From contig JAPLKS010000021.1 of assembly GCA_026387915.1 (NCBI GenBank), forward strand, positions 17,209 to 81,208: a stretch of 64,000 nucleotides of DNA, read 5' to 3'. How positions within the stretch are numbered: the stretch's first letter is position 1; every line of letters starts with the position of its first letter. Shown in pieces: positions 16,481 through 25,300 of the stretch. A program made the translations under genes and the position numbers. The notes beneath the pieces are model-generated. The model had not been told where the DNA came from. It worked only from the letters and a program-made list of their open reading frames with translations, and searched no databases. Origin of the DNA: Gemmatimonadota bacterium. GTDB taxonomy: Bacteria; Gemmatimonadota; Gemmatimonadetes; Gemmatimonadales; Gemmatimonadaceae.

Positions 16481-16894
16481 TCAAGCGTCGCGTCGCAATG
16501 CCCAGAATTCGCGAGCCGCGACCGCAAGCGTTCCCACTGCAAATGTACCGAAGATCGTGAGCGTTCGGCCAAATGGGAGGACCATCAACGCGCCTACTAT
16601 GCCGCCGACCAACGGCCACTGCATGGCGTCCGAGAAGCGCGACCGACGGTGCCGCGTCGCCCGTTCTCCGAGGAGTGTGCCGAGTGCGAAGCCGATGGCC
16701 GTGGCGATGGGCGCCGTCAGCAGGAGGCCGAGGGAAGCGGGCGCCGGCGGACCGTGCACGGTCGAGAAGATTGCGGCGAGCCATACGCCGTAGAGCACGC
16801 AGGCGCCTGTGACCGACATGAAGATGCGGGTGAACATCGCAGGAAGGTCTAGCCCGCCTGCGTCGTTCGGATTGCGATCGCTAGGGGCGGTCAC
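16481..16894 (-). CDS. Small membrane protein, translationally coupled to S9 peptidase
   Basis: About 137 aa with four hydrophobic segments (V-L-Y-G-V-W-L-A-A-I-F, L-L-L-T-A-P-I-A-T-A-I, P-L-V-G-G-I-V-G-A-L-M and F-A-V-G-T-L-A-V-A-A) and a basic tail. Function is not recognised. The start is taken as GTG at 16894 because it overlaps the S9 peptidase stop in a GTGA arrangement typical of translational coupling. An ATG before F-T-R-I-F, about 25 codons later, is an alternative. With the next gene it forms a pair of small membrane proteins between two exported hydrolases. Confidence 0.72.
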   Translation of the reverse strand: MTAPSDRNPNDAGGLDLPAMFTRIFMSVTGACVLYGVWLAAIFSTVHGPPAPASLGLLLTAPIATAIGFALGTLLGERATRHRRSRFSDAMQWPLVGGIVGALMVLPFGRTLTIFGTFAVGTLAVAAREFWALRRDA

Positions 16895-19818
16895 TGCAGC
16901 GGTCCGCCCTTCTTGGTCTGCGGCACGCCGTCGGTCATCCACTTGGCGGCCGGCTTCCCCATGAGGTAGTGATCAAACCACTGCTTCATGCGGAGCTGGA
17001 AGTCTTTTTGGTTTTCTTTTTTGGCGAGGTGGTGCGGTTCGCCAGGATACGAGAGGAAGACCACTTCTTTTCCCCAGCGACGCGCAGCGTTATACCACTC
17101 GACGCCCTGCAGCCAGTCTACGGCGCCGTCGTCGGTACCTTGCAGAATAAGGAACGGAGTTTTGATGTTCCGCACATTGTGCACCGGGCTCTGGCTCTCA
17201 TACAACTCGCGCGCCGTCCACGGCGTGTTGCCGTCGCCCATGCGCACTTGGCCGATTTCAAAAATGCCGTGATTGACCGTGCCGGTCTGCTTGTAGAGCT
17301 GGTCGTACATGCTCACGAGATTGGCTGGCGGTGCGCCGGTGACGACGGTGGCGAACATATCGGTTTGCGTCAGGATGAAGCTGGTTTCGTAGCCGCCCCA
17401 GCTGTGGCCTTGCAGGCCAATGTGTTTGGGATCGGCGAGCCCCATCGCAATGACTTTCTTGACGGCGGCCGTGACGCAGTCAAACGCACTTGAACCAGGC
17501 TTTCCGGTTTCGTAGACGATGTCCGGCTGCACGACGAGATAGCCGTTGCTCGCATAGGCGCTAAAGTGTGGGCGGTCATCGTACACTGGCTGCGAAAAAT
17601 TGTGGTGCGTGTTGGACAGCATTTCGTAGAAGTAGACGAGCGTCGGATATTTTTTGCCGGGTTCGTAATTGGCCGGCAGCGTGACGGTCGCCTGGAGTTT
17701 CTTGCCTTTGGAGTTGGTGTAGTCCACGAGAATGCGTTTGCCCCACGCAAACTCACTGAGCTGTGGATTGACGTCGGTCACCTTCTTGGCGTTGGCAAAG
17801 TCGGTGCTGCTCGTCCAGAGATCCGGAAACTCAGTGAACGTCTGCTGCGTGAAGAGCACGCGATCGGCGTTCTCTGCCTTTTGTGCGCCAGCGATGGACT
17901 TGTCCGCCCAGATCAACGGCGTGGGCGCCTTGCCGGCGCTCACCGTCCAGTAGCCGCTCTTCTTGGTCCACTCGCCATATGCGGAGAGCGTGAGCGGCTT
18001 TGCCAGATCGAGCCCTTCTTCATCTTCGGCGCCGGCTCCACCGCCGCCGCCGCGTCCACCACGCCCGCCACGACCACCGGTGAGCCGCACGACGCGGAAC
18101 TGGATGTTCTGCGCCTTACCGATGCCGTTGGTGAGGTTGGTGACTTTGCCGCTCTCGGGATTGGCCTGCCAGATGTCGTACTTGTCGTAGAGGAGCACCG
18201 AGCCGTCTTTCACCCAGCCGCCGACGCCCCAGATGGGTTTTTCGTATGGGTGATCGTCGTCGGTATCAATGAAGCTCTTGCCGCCAGCGATGGCGTCGAT
18301 GTCGACCGACTTGGCGGTTTCGAGATTGAAGGCCTTGAGGTGCTTGTCTTTGATATAGAGAAACCACTTGCTGTCTGGGCTCGTGCCGTAGGTGCGCGTG
18401 AGTCCTTTGTCGATGAGCGTGCGCTCACCGGTTTCGACGTTGACGCGCATGAGGTCGGCTTTGTTGCCGCCCCACTGCACTTCACCGCGGTACGGGGCGT
18501 CGAGTCGGCCGAGCCCCCATTTGCCATTTGGCGTATTGGCGACGGTGCGCATGGCTTCATCGCCGAGTCGGACGAACTTGTTGCCGGCTACAAGGAGGGT
18601 GGCCGGATAGGTGGCGCGACGTTCCTGTTGCACGCGCACAATCTGTACGCTTTGAATTTCTGCGTCCTTCCAGTGCCAGACGTCGACGTTCGCCTTGAGT
18701 GAATCGGCGGCGGTGACTTCCTTTTCTTGTTCCTTGATGCCGAAGAAGAGGCGTGAACCGTCTTTGCTCCACCGCGGAGCGGTGAACTCGCTGACCACAT
18801 GTTCTTTGGGGAAGGCGGCGTCTTTGGCGGGATCATATTCGAGCGTGGTCGGCGACGCACCAGTCACTCCGCGCCAGGCGAGGATGACATTGTCTTTCTG
18901 CTTCATGTCGGACTTCTTTTCGCCGCGCAGTACGGAGAGTGCGGTGCCGTCGTCGTTCCACGCGAGCTGATCGTAGTCGGCCGTGGCACTATGCATCGCC
19001 TTGGATTCACCGGTCGCCAGATTGAGCAGATAGATGCCATTGCCCTGTTTGTCGGTGGCATCGACGGTGTACGCGACGAATGCGCCGGCTTCGTTGAACT
19101 CGTAGGCGTTGACGTTGCCGATGTTGCGCGTGGTGCCTGCCGCGAGGTCGCGGAGCAGTAGATCGGCGCCGTTATGCTTGGCGGCCGGATCGGCTTTGTT
19201 GAGGCGTACGGCGAGAATCTTTGAGCCTTTCGAAAAACGGAAGGTCGCGGGATTCGCGAAGTTTATTTTTTCGCCGGTGGCGAGATTCAGTAGTTCGAGG
19301 TGCCGCGCCGCGCCGGCCGCTGCGGCGCCATTAGCAGCACCACGGCCGCCCGGAGCTGGTGTCGCGGGAGCACCGCCGCGACCACCGCGACCGCCCCCTG
19401 CACCGGCACCCGCCGCGCCGGTACGATCCGGCGGATTCACCACATAGGCAACCCAGTGGGCATCATCAGAGAAGAGCGGCGCCGCTCCGCCGCCACCACC
19501 ACCGCCGCCGCCACCGCCCCCACCGCCCGCAGCGGCCGCACCGAGACTCACCGTGTAGCTCTTATCGCCCGCGAGTTGCTTGACGACGAGCGTGGCGTCG
19601 CCATCGTTTGGCGTCGTGACAACACTCATCCACGCGCCATCAGACGAGATAGCGGAACTCGTGATGCGCGCCCACTTGCCGTAGTCGGCCAGCACAATGG
19701 CGCGCTTCGCGTCGGACTTGGCGGGCGCGTTCTGCGCGGCCAGCGGCGCGGTGAATGCCAGCGCCGGCATAACAAGAAGCGCCAAGGCGCGGCGCGCGAG
19801 GGAATGGGAATAGCGCAT
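16891..19818 (-). CDS. Exported S9 family peptidase with Gly-rich insertions
   Basis: A prolyl-oligopeptidase-clan serine peptidase of about 975 aa, probably exported. The start at 19818 (M-R-Y-S-H-S) has AGGAG 8 nt upstream and a signal peptide ending P-L-A-A-Q. Propeller-like repeats fill the N-terminal part. The hydrolase domain has G-H-S-W-G-G-Y (Ser near 806), acid in G-T-D-D-G-A and His in G-E-P-H-H-L. Two surface loops are replaced by low-complexity Gly/Arg/Ala stretches (19300-19530 and 18030-18085), including a run of more than ten Gly. It heads the minus-strand run that continues through two small membrane proteins to a CocE lipoprotein. Confidence 0.93.
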   Translation of the reverse strand: MRYSHSLARRALALLVMPALAFTAPLAAQNAPAKSDAKRAIVLADYGKWARITSSAISSDGAWMSVVTTPNDGDATLVVKQLAGDKSYTVSLGAAAAGGGGGGGGGGGGGGAAPLFSDDAHWVAYVVNPPDRTGAAGAGAGGGRGGRGGAPATPAPGGRGAANGAAAAGAARHLELLNLATGEKINFANPATFRFSKGSKILAVRLNKADPAAKHNGADLLLRDLAAGTTRNIGNVNAYEFNEAGAFVAYTVDATDKQGNGIYLLNLATGESKAMHSATADYDQLAWNDDGTALSVLRGEKKSDMKQKDNVILAWRGVTGASPTTLEYDPAKDAAFPKEHVVSEFTAPRWSKDGSRLFFGIKEQEKEVTAADSLKANVDVWHWKDAEIQSVQIVRVQQERRATYPATLLVAGNKFVRLGDEAMRTVANTPNGKWGLGRLDAPYRGEVQWGGNKADLMRVNVETGERTLIDKGLTRTYGTSPDSKWFLYIKDKHLKAFNLETAKSVDIDAIAGGKSFIDTDDDHPYEKPIWGVGGWVKDGSVLLYDKYDIWQANPESGKVTNLTNGIGKAQNIQFRVVRLTGGRGGRGGRGGGGGAGAEDEEGLDLAKPLTLSAYGEWTKKSGYWTVSAGKAPTPLIWADKSIAGAQKAENADRVLFTQQTFTEFPDLWTSSTDFANAKKVTDVNPQLSEFAWGKRILVDYTNSKGKKLQATVTLPANYEPGKKYPTLVYFYEMLSNTHHNFSQPVYDDRPHFSAYASNGYLVVQPDIVYETGKPGSSAFDCVTAAVKKVIAMGLADPKHIGLQGHSWGGYETSFILTQTDMFATVVTGAPPANLVSMYDQLYKQTGTVNHGIFEIGQVRMGDGNTPWTARELYESQSPVHNVRNIKTPFLILQGTDDGAVDWLQGVEWYNAARRWGKEVVFLSYPGEPHHLAKKENQKDFQLRMKQWFDHYLMGKPAAKWMTDGVPQTKKGGPLQ

Positions 19819-19949
19819 GGGACAGTTCTCCTGGTGGCGCGGCTCTTTGGCCGCATGTCCTATTCTACGCCGAATGCGGCTCCAGCGCTCGGCGGAAAGC
19901 CGCGCGGGCGGCGCGAAGGCTCGGAAAACGGCAGGCGAGGGTCCGGAAT

Positions 19950-19989
19950 GTGAAACGGCGGTCGGCGCGCTCCACCGCGCCGACCGCCG
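19950..19989 (-). terminator. Intrinsic terminator after S9 peptidase (20012-22294)
   Basis: A 14-bp GC-rich stem (arms 19956-19969 and 19976-19989, 6-nt loop) lies 22 nt past the stop codon and is followed on the minus strand by TTTCAC. The U-tract is short. Confidence 0.6.
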
Positions 19990-20011
19990 CCCAGTTGCCG
20001 TGCCCAGTGGC

Positions 20012-22294
20012 TCAGGGCGCTTTTTCCTTGTTCCAGACAAAGCGCTTCATAAATGCGCCGATGTGCTCAAAAGTATCGATCCAGTTTTTGTGGAGCATGG
20101 ATTCGTGCAGGTCATCCGGAATGACCTGCAGTTCGTAGTACACACCGCGCGCGCGAAGGAGCTGCACGAGTCCGACGGTTTGCGCAAAGTCCACGTTGCG
20201 GTCATCGTCGCCGTGCACGAGGAAGACCGGCGACTTCCAGCCATCAATGGCGCCGATGGCGGACGAACGGAAGGCGAGATTGTTGGTATCGAGCACGGGG
20301 CCGTACTGGTGCACGCCGGCGAGATCGGCGCCCGCAATGAAGATGTCGCTGTTGCGCGCGAGGGCTTCGCTGGTGAGCAGGCCACCATACGACAGCCCCC
20401 AGATGCCGACGCGTGTCGGATCCACATCGGCGCGCCCCTGCAGATACTTGGCGCCGGCGAGCACGTCCTGATACTCGCTGTTGCCGCGCATGTTGGTGTT
20501 AGGCGCGTTGCGGAAGCTGCGACCGTAGCCAATGCCACTTCTATAGTTGATCGACAATACCACATAGCCTTGGCTCGCCAGGTACTGATTGTACCCATAG
20601 GCCCAGTGGTAGAACTGCATGTAGTGATAGCCAGGCATCATCTGCCGCGGCGGGCCACCATGCACGAAGATCAGCGCCGGACGCTTTTCGCCAGGCTTGA
20701 TGTCCTGCGGCATGAAGAGCGTGTTGTGAATCTCGAGTCCGTCGGCCGCCTTGGTGACGATGATTTCGGGATCCACATGCGCCGCAGAGGGAAAATCTTT
20801 GCCGAGTGTTGGGAAGATGGTCTTGGGCGCTGCGCCGGCTGTGGGAACGAGCGCAATCGACGCCGGTGTTTTGTAGTCGTAATACACGACGGCCATTTGC
20901 TTCCCGCTGGCGAGCGGCGCCGGATACACTTCGATGCCGCGCCCCGTGGAAACTTGGCGCGGGGTGCCACCCGACGTCGGCACCGCCCAGATGTGACGGC
21001 GTTCGATATCGCTGGCATTCGTGCTGTAGTAGAACGTTTTGCCGTCGCTGGAAAGCGCGACCATAGTCGCATCTTCCACCAGACCATTGGTGGTGGTCAA
21101 CTGGATGGGATCGCCACCGGCGAGCGGAATCGAGTAGTAGCGCTCGAATTCATCGTTGGGTGGATTCAGCGGGAAGATGACATGGTCGCCGGCCCACTGA
21201 ATGTTGTTGATGGCGTTGTAGAGGCGGTCATTGGGCTGATTGTGCCAGACTTCCTTGGCGTCGCCGGTCGTGGCATCGGCCACCATCAGCGAGAGGTTGT
21301 AGCCACCACGGAAGGTGGCGCTGTAGAAGCCCGGCGAGCGCACGCCGCGGCCGACGCTTGAATCGGCCGACGCCACCGCACCGCGTCCACCACCGCCACC
21401 ACCACGACCACCACCGCCGCCACAGCCACCGCCGAAGCCACCACGACCCGCGGCCTGCGCGCTGGGATTGTACGCGGTGCCCTGCGGAAAGCCGATGCCA
21501 CCGCCTCCCTGCTGCGTCTGATTGCCGAACGGCGTGCCAGGACGGCGCAGAAACGCAATGCGTTTGCTGTCGGCGCTCCAGGTGGGGCTCACATCACAAT
21601 CCACGCTTGGCGACACATACGTCACGTGGCGCGTTTTCATGTCATAGATCATCACGAACCCATGGTCCGTGCGGTCGCTCGTAAACACAATCTTGGAGCC
21701 ATCGGGCGACCAGCGCGGATTGCCGTTGCGCCCCCATTCCTTAATGAACGGAATGCCGCCGGTGTCCATCGCGCTCTTGGGGCCGTCGCCCATCACGCGG
21801 CCGCGGTAGATCTGACCGTCCTTTACGAAGAGCACCCATTTGCCATCGGGCGAGAGCACGGGCGCGCCACCTTCCGCAACGCGCCAGGCCGGGCCGCCAC
21901 TCGTCTTGATCGCCCATATGGCGCGCTCCGCGCCGTTTGGGTCGTGCGACGGATTGGCGATCCACCCCACACGGTTGGGTGCCGAACCGCGCACGAAGAC
22001 CGCGATGGTGCCGTCGTGTGAAAGTTCGACATTGGTGAGGTCGCTGCCGTCGTCCGCGAGGAACTTGGTCAGCCGCACTGGCTTGAAGTCGGGAGCCGCT
22101 GCGGTGTACACGTTCCGCATGCCCTGTTCGTAGGCCATCCAGGCAATGCGATCGGCGCCATGCGCAGAAGTGAGCTCAAGCGGCGAAGCCGGCGAGAGAA
22201 ACTGGGCCACGGTCGGCTTGGACTGCGCCGCAGCGATGGCAGAGGTGAGTAGCAGCGCCGAAAACACAGATGCGGCGCGTCGGAACATGAACAT
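20012..22294 (-). CDS. Exported S9 family peptidase
   Basis: About 760 aa. The start M-F-M-F-R-R at 22294 has GAGG upstream and a signal peptide ending A-A-A-Q-S; a second Met two codons in is possible. WD/TolB-like propeller repeats such as V-L-S-P-D-G-K-W-V-L-F and W-S-P-D-G-S-K-I-V-F occupy roughly residues 40-450, with a Gly/Arg-rich insertion at 21360-21450. The C-terminal peptidase domain has H-G-G-P near 555, nucleophile G-L-S-Y-G-G-L near 633, acid in H-G-D-D-D-R-N and His in D-D-L-H-E-S. It lies 58 nt downstream of an alpha/beta hydrolase gene in the same direction and ends at its own terminator. Confidence 0.93.
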   Translation of the reverse strand: MFMFRRAASVFSALLLTSAIAAAQSKPTVAQFLSPASPLELTSAHGADRIAWMAYEQGMRNVYTAAAPDFKPVRLTKFLADDGSDLTNVELSHDGTIAVFVRGSAPNRVGWIANPSHDPNGAERAIWAIKTSGGPAWRVAEGGAPVLSPDGKWVLFVKDGQIYRGRVMGDGPKSAMDTGGIPFIKEWGRNGNPRWSPDGSKIVFTSDRTDHGFVMIYDMKTRHVTYVSPSVDCDVSPTWSADSKRIAFLRRPGTPFGNQTQQGGGGIGFPQGTAYNPSAQAAGRGGFGGGCGGGGGRGGGGGGRGAVASADSSVGRGVRSPGFYSATFRGGYNLSLMVADATTGDAKEVWHNQPNDRLYNAINNIQWAGDHVIFPLNPPNDEFERYYSIPLAGGDPIQLTTTNGLVEDATMVALSSDGKTFYYSTNASDIERRHIWAVPTSGGTPRQVSTGRGIEVYPAPLASGKQMAVVYYDYKTPASIALVPTAGAAPKTIFPTLGKDFPSAAHVDPEIIVTKAADGLEIHNTLFMPQDIKPGEKRPALIFVHGGPPRQMMPGYHYMQFYHWAYGYNQYLASQGYVVLSINYRSGIGYGRSFRNAPNTNMRGNSEYQDVLAGAKYLQGRADVDPTRVGIWGLSYGGLLTSEALARNSDIFIAGADLAGVHQYGPVLDTNNLAFRSSAIGAIDGWKSPVFLVHGDDDRNVDFAQTVGLVQLLRARGVYYELQVIPDDLHESMLHKNWIDTFEHIGAFMKRFVWNKEKAP

Positions 22295-22352
22295 CGGGCC
22301 TCGCAGGTGGGTCGTTGAACACAGTACGGACAACCGGGGCGGGACGCTGGAG

Positions 22353-23306
22353 TTATGGGCGACCACGCAGGAACTCTTGAACAGCCACGATGCTCCGCGC
22401 CGGATCTTCTTCATGCGGCACATGCCCGAGCCCGTCGAAGGTGACGACGGTACTGCCGGCAATGTCGCGATGAAAGCGTTCGGCGTTCTCGAGCGGAATG
22501 AGATGATCGAGCGTGCCCCAGAGAATGAGGGTGGGCACGTGGATGGACTTGATGTCGTTGGAGAAGCTGTCCGACGGTGCCTGCTGAAAGCGCGCCGATA
22601 CAGCGGCGCGATTGCCGGCGCGCAACGTGAGTTCGTAGAATCGATCGACGAGTTCCGGTGTGACCTTCGACGGATCGCCGTACACATTGCGCACGCTCGA
22701 CTCGACAATCGACCGCGGCAGCACCTTCCGCATGAGCGTGCTGAGCAAAGGCGAGCGCGCAATCCGAAAGCCGATGGGGACCGACGTGGAGCGCATCGGA
22801 TAGCCGGCCGCATCGACCAACACGAGCTTGGCGACGCGCTCCGGATGAGCGATGGCGAACGACGTGGCAACCGCGCCTCCCATAGAGTTGCCGATGAAGA
22901 TGGCGCGCGTCACATGCAGCGAGTCGAGCAAGCCCGCGAGAAAAGCGAGGGTGCCCGGCATGGCGTAATCGCTGTCGGGGGTCGGGCCGGTGAGGCCGAA
23001 GCCCGGCAAGTCGAGGCGGATCACACGGTGCGTGGGGGCCAGCGCCTTCGTCCACCCGTCCCATGTGTGCAGGCTCGCCGATGTACCGTGCAGCAACACC
23101 AGCGGGAGAGAATCGTCGCGAAGGCCTTCATCGCGCAGATGCATCGCGAGGCCGTTGACCGTAATGAACTGCGACGGGGGTGGCGCCCAACGCGGGGCGA
23201 GTTCGGCGACCGTGCGGTCAGGCGCCCACGCGCTAAATACAAACGCCGCGATCAGCACCACGACCGCGCCAACCACAATTCCCATCCCCTTCCAGAGGCG
23301 TGTCAT
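22353..23306 (-). CDS. Membrane-anchored alpha/beta hydrolase
   Basis: 317 aa. One N-terminal transmembrane segment (I-V-V-G-A-V-V-V-L-I-A-A-F-V-F) anchors a classical alpha/beta hydrolase domain facing out. Visible are the oxyanion H-G-T-S near 85, nucleophile elbow G-N-S-M-G-G near 150, acid in W-G-T-L-D-H-L-I-P and His in G-L-G-H-V-P-H. The start M-T-R-L-W at 23306 is chosen because it directly precedes the membrane segment. The fold resembles haloalkane dehalogenase/epoxide hydrolase/esterase relatives; the substrate is unknown. It precedes the S9 peptidase gene by 58 nt and is divergent from the GH18-like gene. Confidence 0.88.
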   Translation of the reverse strand: MTRLWKGMGIVVGAVVVLIAAFVFSAWAPDRTVAELAPRWAPPPSQFITVNGLAMHLRDEGLRDDSLPLVLLHGTSASLHTWDGWTKALAPTHRVIRLDLPGFGLTGPTPDSDYAMPGTLAFLAGLLDSLHVTRAIFIGNSMGGAVATSFAIAHPERVAKLVLVDAAGYPMRSTSVPIGFRIARSPLLSTLMRKVLPRSIVESSVRNVYGDPSKVTPELVDRFYELTLRAGNRAAVSARFQQAPSDSFSNDIKSIHVPTLILWGTLDHLIPLENAERFHRDIAGSTVVTFDGLGHVPHEEDPARSIVAVQEFLRGRP

Positions 23307-23412
23307 TCTCTGAATGTAGGGCGGCAACGGAGGGTCGGCCAGCAGACGAGGCGCGGCCCGGTTGCTGGACGCCGCGTGGTTGCGGGCGACGGTGGTCCTG
23401 CCACAGCTTGAG

Positions 23413-23443
23413 AGACCGACCCCAAGCGTCAAAGACCGACCCC
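23413..23443. promoter_or_regulatory. Two direct repeats AGACCGACCCC, 20-bp spacing
   Basis: Exact 11-bp copies at 23413-23423 and 23433-23443, two helical turns apart and 24 bp before the GH18-like start codon. They may bind a regulator; nothing else is seen in 23307-23467. Confidence 0.4.
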
Positions 23444-23467
23444 TCGCTCCCCTTTTTCGACCGGTTT

Positions 23468-24511
23468 ATGCTCCCCTCGCGCGTTGGTGCTCTACTCGTG
23501 TGCGGTTTCGCCGCCTTCACCTCGCTTGCCTCCGCACAAGCGCGCCCCGAGGCGCTCTGGTACGCCACGGCATCGGAGGAAAGCGTCCAGGCCTTTATTG
23601 CGCACGCGGACAGGATTTCGATTGTGTCGCCGCAGGTGTACTTCGTGGACAGCACGGGCACCATTTGGGGAAGCATCGATCGCCGGTTGGTGGAGACGGC
23701 CCGCGCTAAGGGAGTGAAGATCATTCCCTTGGTGATGAACCCGGGGTTTGATCAGCCCACGATGCACCGGATCCTCACGCACCCGGATGCCCGCAAACGG
23801 ACCATTCGCTCAATCACGGCGCTCTGCCGAGATAACCGCTTTGACGGAATCCAGTTCGATTTTGAGAACATCCACATTCAAGATCGCGACGCCTTTACCG
23901 CCTTTTCGCGCGAAATGGCCGACTCGCTCCACGCGGCTAAATGCTCACTCTCCGCGGCGGTGGTGCCACGGTCGTCGGACCTCGCGGGCCAAACGCCCTA
24001 CCACGCGTGGATTTTTGACAACTGGCGCGGCGCATACGATTACAAAGCGCTCGCCGACGCGATGGATTTTTTGTCGTATATGACCTACGCGCAGCACACC
24101 GGTGGCTCTACACCGGGACCCGTCGCAGGCTACACCTGGATGGAGCGCGGCCTCAAGTTCGTACTGGCCCAAGGCGTTCCGCCGCAAAAGATCTCACTCG
24201 GCGTGGCGGCCTACTCAGATTGGTGGTATCCGACCTTCGACGCCAAAACAGGGCCGCGTACGACGGGGCGTGACGTGTCATATCGCACCGCGATGGGAGT
24301 ACTCGCGCGCAGCGGCATCACGCCAACTTGGGACGAGCGCCAGAAAAACTACTATGCGCTCTGGGACGAAGATGGCGTCAATCAGTTGGTGTTCGTTGAG
24401 GACGCGCGTTCGTTCAACGAAAAAGTCGCGCTCGTAAAGCAGTACGGACTGCGCGGCTATTCCGTGTGGGTGCTCGGCCTTGAAGACCCTGCGGTATGGG
24501 AGCGCCGCTGA
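23468..24511 (+). CDS. Exported GH18-family glycosidase-like protein
   Basis: 347 aa. The start at 23468 (M-L-P-S-R-V-G) begins a signal peptide ending S-A-Q-A. The catalytic signature of glycoside hydrolase family 18, D-G-I-Q-F-D-F-E near 126-133, keeps the D-x-x-x-D-x-E pattern with Glu as the proton donor. Later motifs typical of the TIM barrel are D-F-L-S-Y-M-T-Y-A near 198, I-S-L-G-V-A-A-Y near 240, and the Trp in the closing strand G-Y-S-V-W-V-L-G near 333. Relatives include chitinases, endo-N-acetylglucosaminidases and spore-coat YdhD/YaaH proteins, so the substrate is a GlcNAc-containing polymer such as chitin or peptidoglycan. Its end overlaps the next gene by 16 nt. Confidence 0.87.
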   Translation: MLPSRVGALLVCGFAAFTSLASAQARPEALWYATASEESVQAFIAHADRISIVSPQVYFVDSTGTIWGSIDRRLVETARAKGVKIIPLVMNPGFDQPTMHRILTHPDARKRTIRSITALCRDNRFDGIQFDFENIHIQDRDAFTAFSREMADSLHAAKCSLSAAVVPRSSDLAGQTPYHAWIFDNWRGAYDYKALADAMDFLSYMTYAQHTGGSTPGPVAGYTWMERGLKFVLAQGVPPQKISLGVAAYSDWWYPTFDAKTGPRTTGRDVSYRTAMGVLARSGITPTWDERQKNYYALWDEDGVNQLVFVEDARSFNEKVALVKQYGLRGYSVWVLGLEDPAVWERR

Positions 24512-25263
24512 ACGCGCAACGGCCATTCGCGGGCGCGCTGGCGCGACTGCTCGTCGTGCTGCTGCTCACCGCGTGCCGCGCGCCGAAGGTGGAACAGCGC
24601 GTGTTGTTTATTGGAAATAGCTACACCAGCGCGAACAATCTCGCCGGCATTGTCGAAGCGATGGCGACTGCGCGACATCATCACATCGTCGTCCGCGCGC
24701 TAGCGCCCGGCGGGCAAACGCTGGCGCAACATGCCGAGTCAGCGGAGACGCGTGCCGCGCTTGCGGCCGATGCGTGGACGGCGGTGGTACTCCAAGAACA
24801 GAGCGTGGTGCCTGCGGTGCGCGCGTCGCGCGAACAGACGATGTATCCTGCCGTGCGCCAGCTCGCGGACGTCGTACGGGCGCGCCATGCGCGGCTGTTG
24901 CTGTTCAATACGTGGGCGCGCCGCGATGGGATGGGCCAGTTTGGTTATCCGGATTTCAGTTCGATGCAGTCGGCCATCGACGCGGCATATGCAGAGATTG
25001 GCGCGGAAACAGAGGCCACCGTTGTACCCGTGGGCGCTGCGTGGACGGCCGCGCGCGCTGCGTTCCCGAATCTGCAACTGTGGATTGCCGACGGCAGTCA
25101 TCCGACGCGCGAAGGGAGTTATCTCGCGGCCTGCCTGTTTTACGTGACGTTGTTCGGCGGTACACCGGTGGGATTGCCACCGATGGAAGGGATGGACGCC
25201 GCCACCGCCCATCGTCTGCAGTTGGTTGCGATGAGCGTCACCACAGCCGGGAGTCGTCCGTAA
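24496..25263 (+). CDS. SGNH/GDSL-type hydrolase, lipoprotein
   Basis: 255 aa with a lipoprotein leader (L-L-L-T-A-C). The SGNH pattern is seen as F-I-G-N-S-Y near 40 (nucleophile Ser), A-P-G-G-Q-T near 70, L-Q-E-Q-S near 97 in place of the usual Asn block, and D-G-S-H-P-T near 208 with catalytic Asp and His. The family hydrolyses esters, often acetyl groups on carbohydrates or cell-wall glycans. It overlaps the GH18-like gene by 16 nt, so the two are probably translated together; a deacetylase working beside a glycan hydrolase would fit. That pairing is inference. Confidence 0.82.
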   Translation: MGAPLNAQRPFAGALARLLVVLLLTACRAPKVEQRVLFIGNSYTSANNLAGIVEAMATARHHHIVVRALAPGGQTLAQHAESAETRAALAADAWTAVVLQEQSVVPAVRASREQTMYPAVRQLADVVRARHARLLLFNTWARRDGMGQFGYPDFSSMQSAIDAAYAEIGAETEATVVPVGAAWTAARAAFPNLQLWIADGSHPTREGSYLAACLFYVTLFGGTPVGLPPMEGMDAATAHRLQLVAMSVTTAGSRP

Positions 25264-25300
25264 CTACCGCGCCTCCACAGCGCGCGGCGGCACCGCACTG

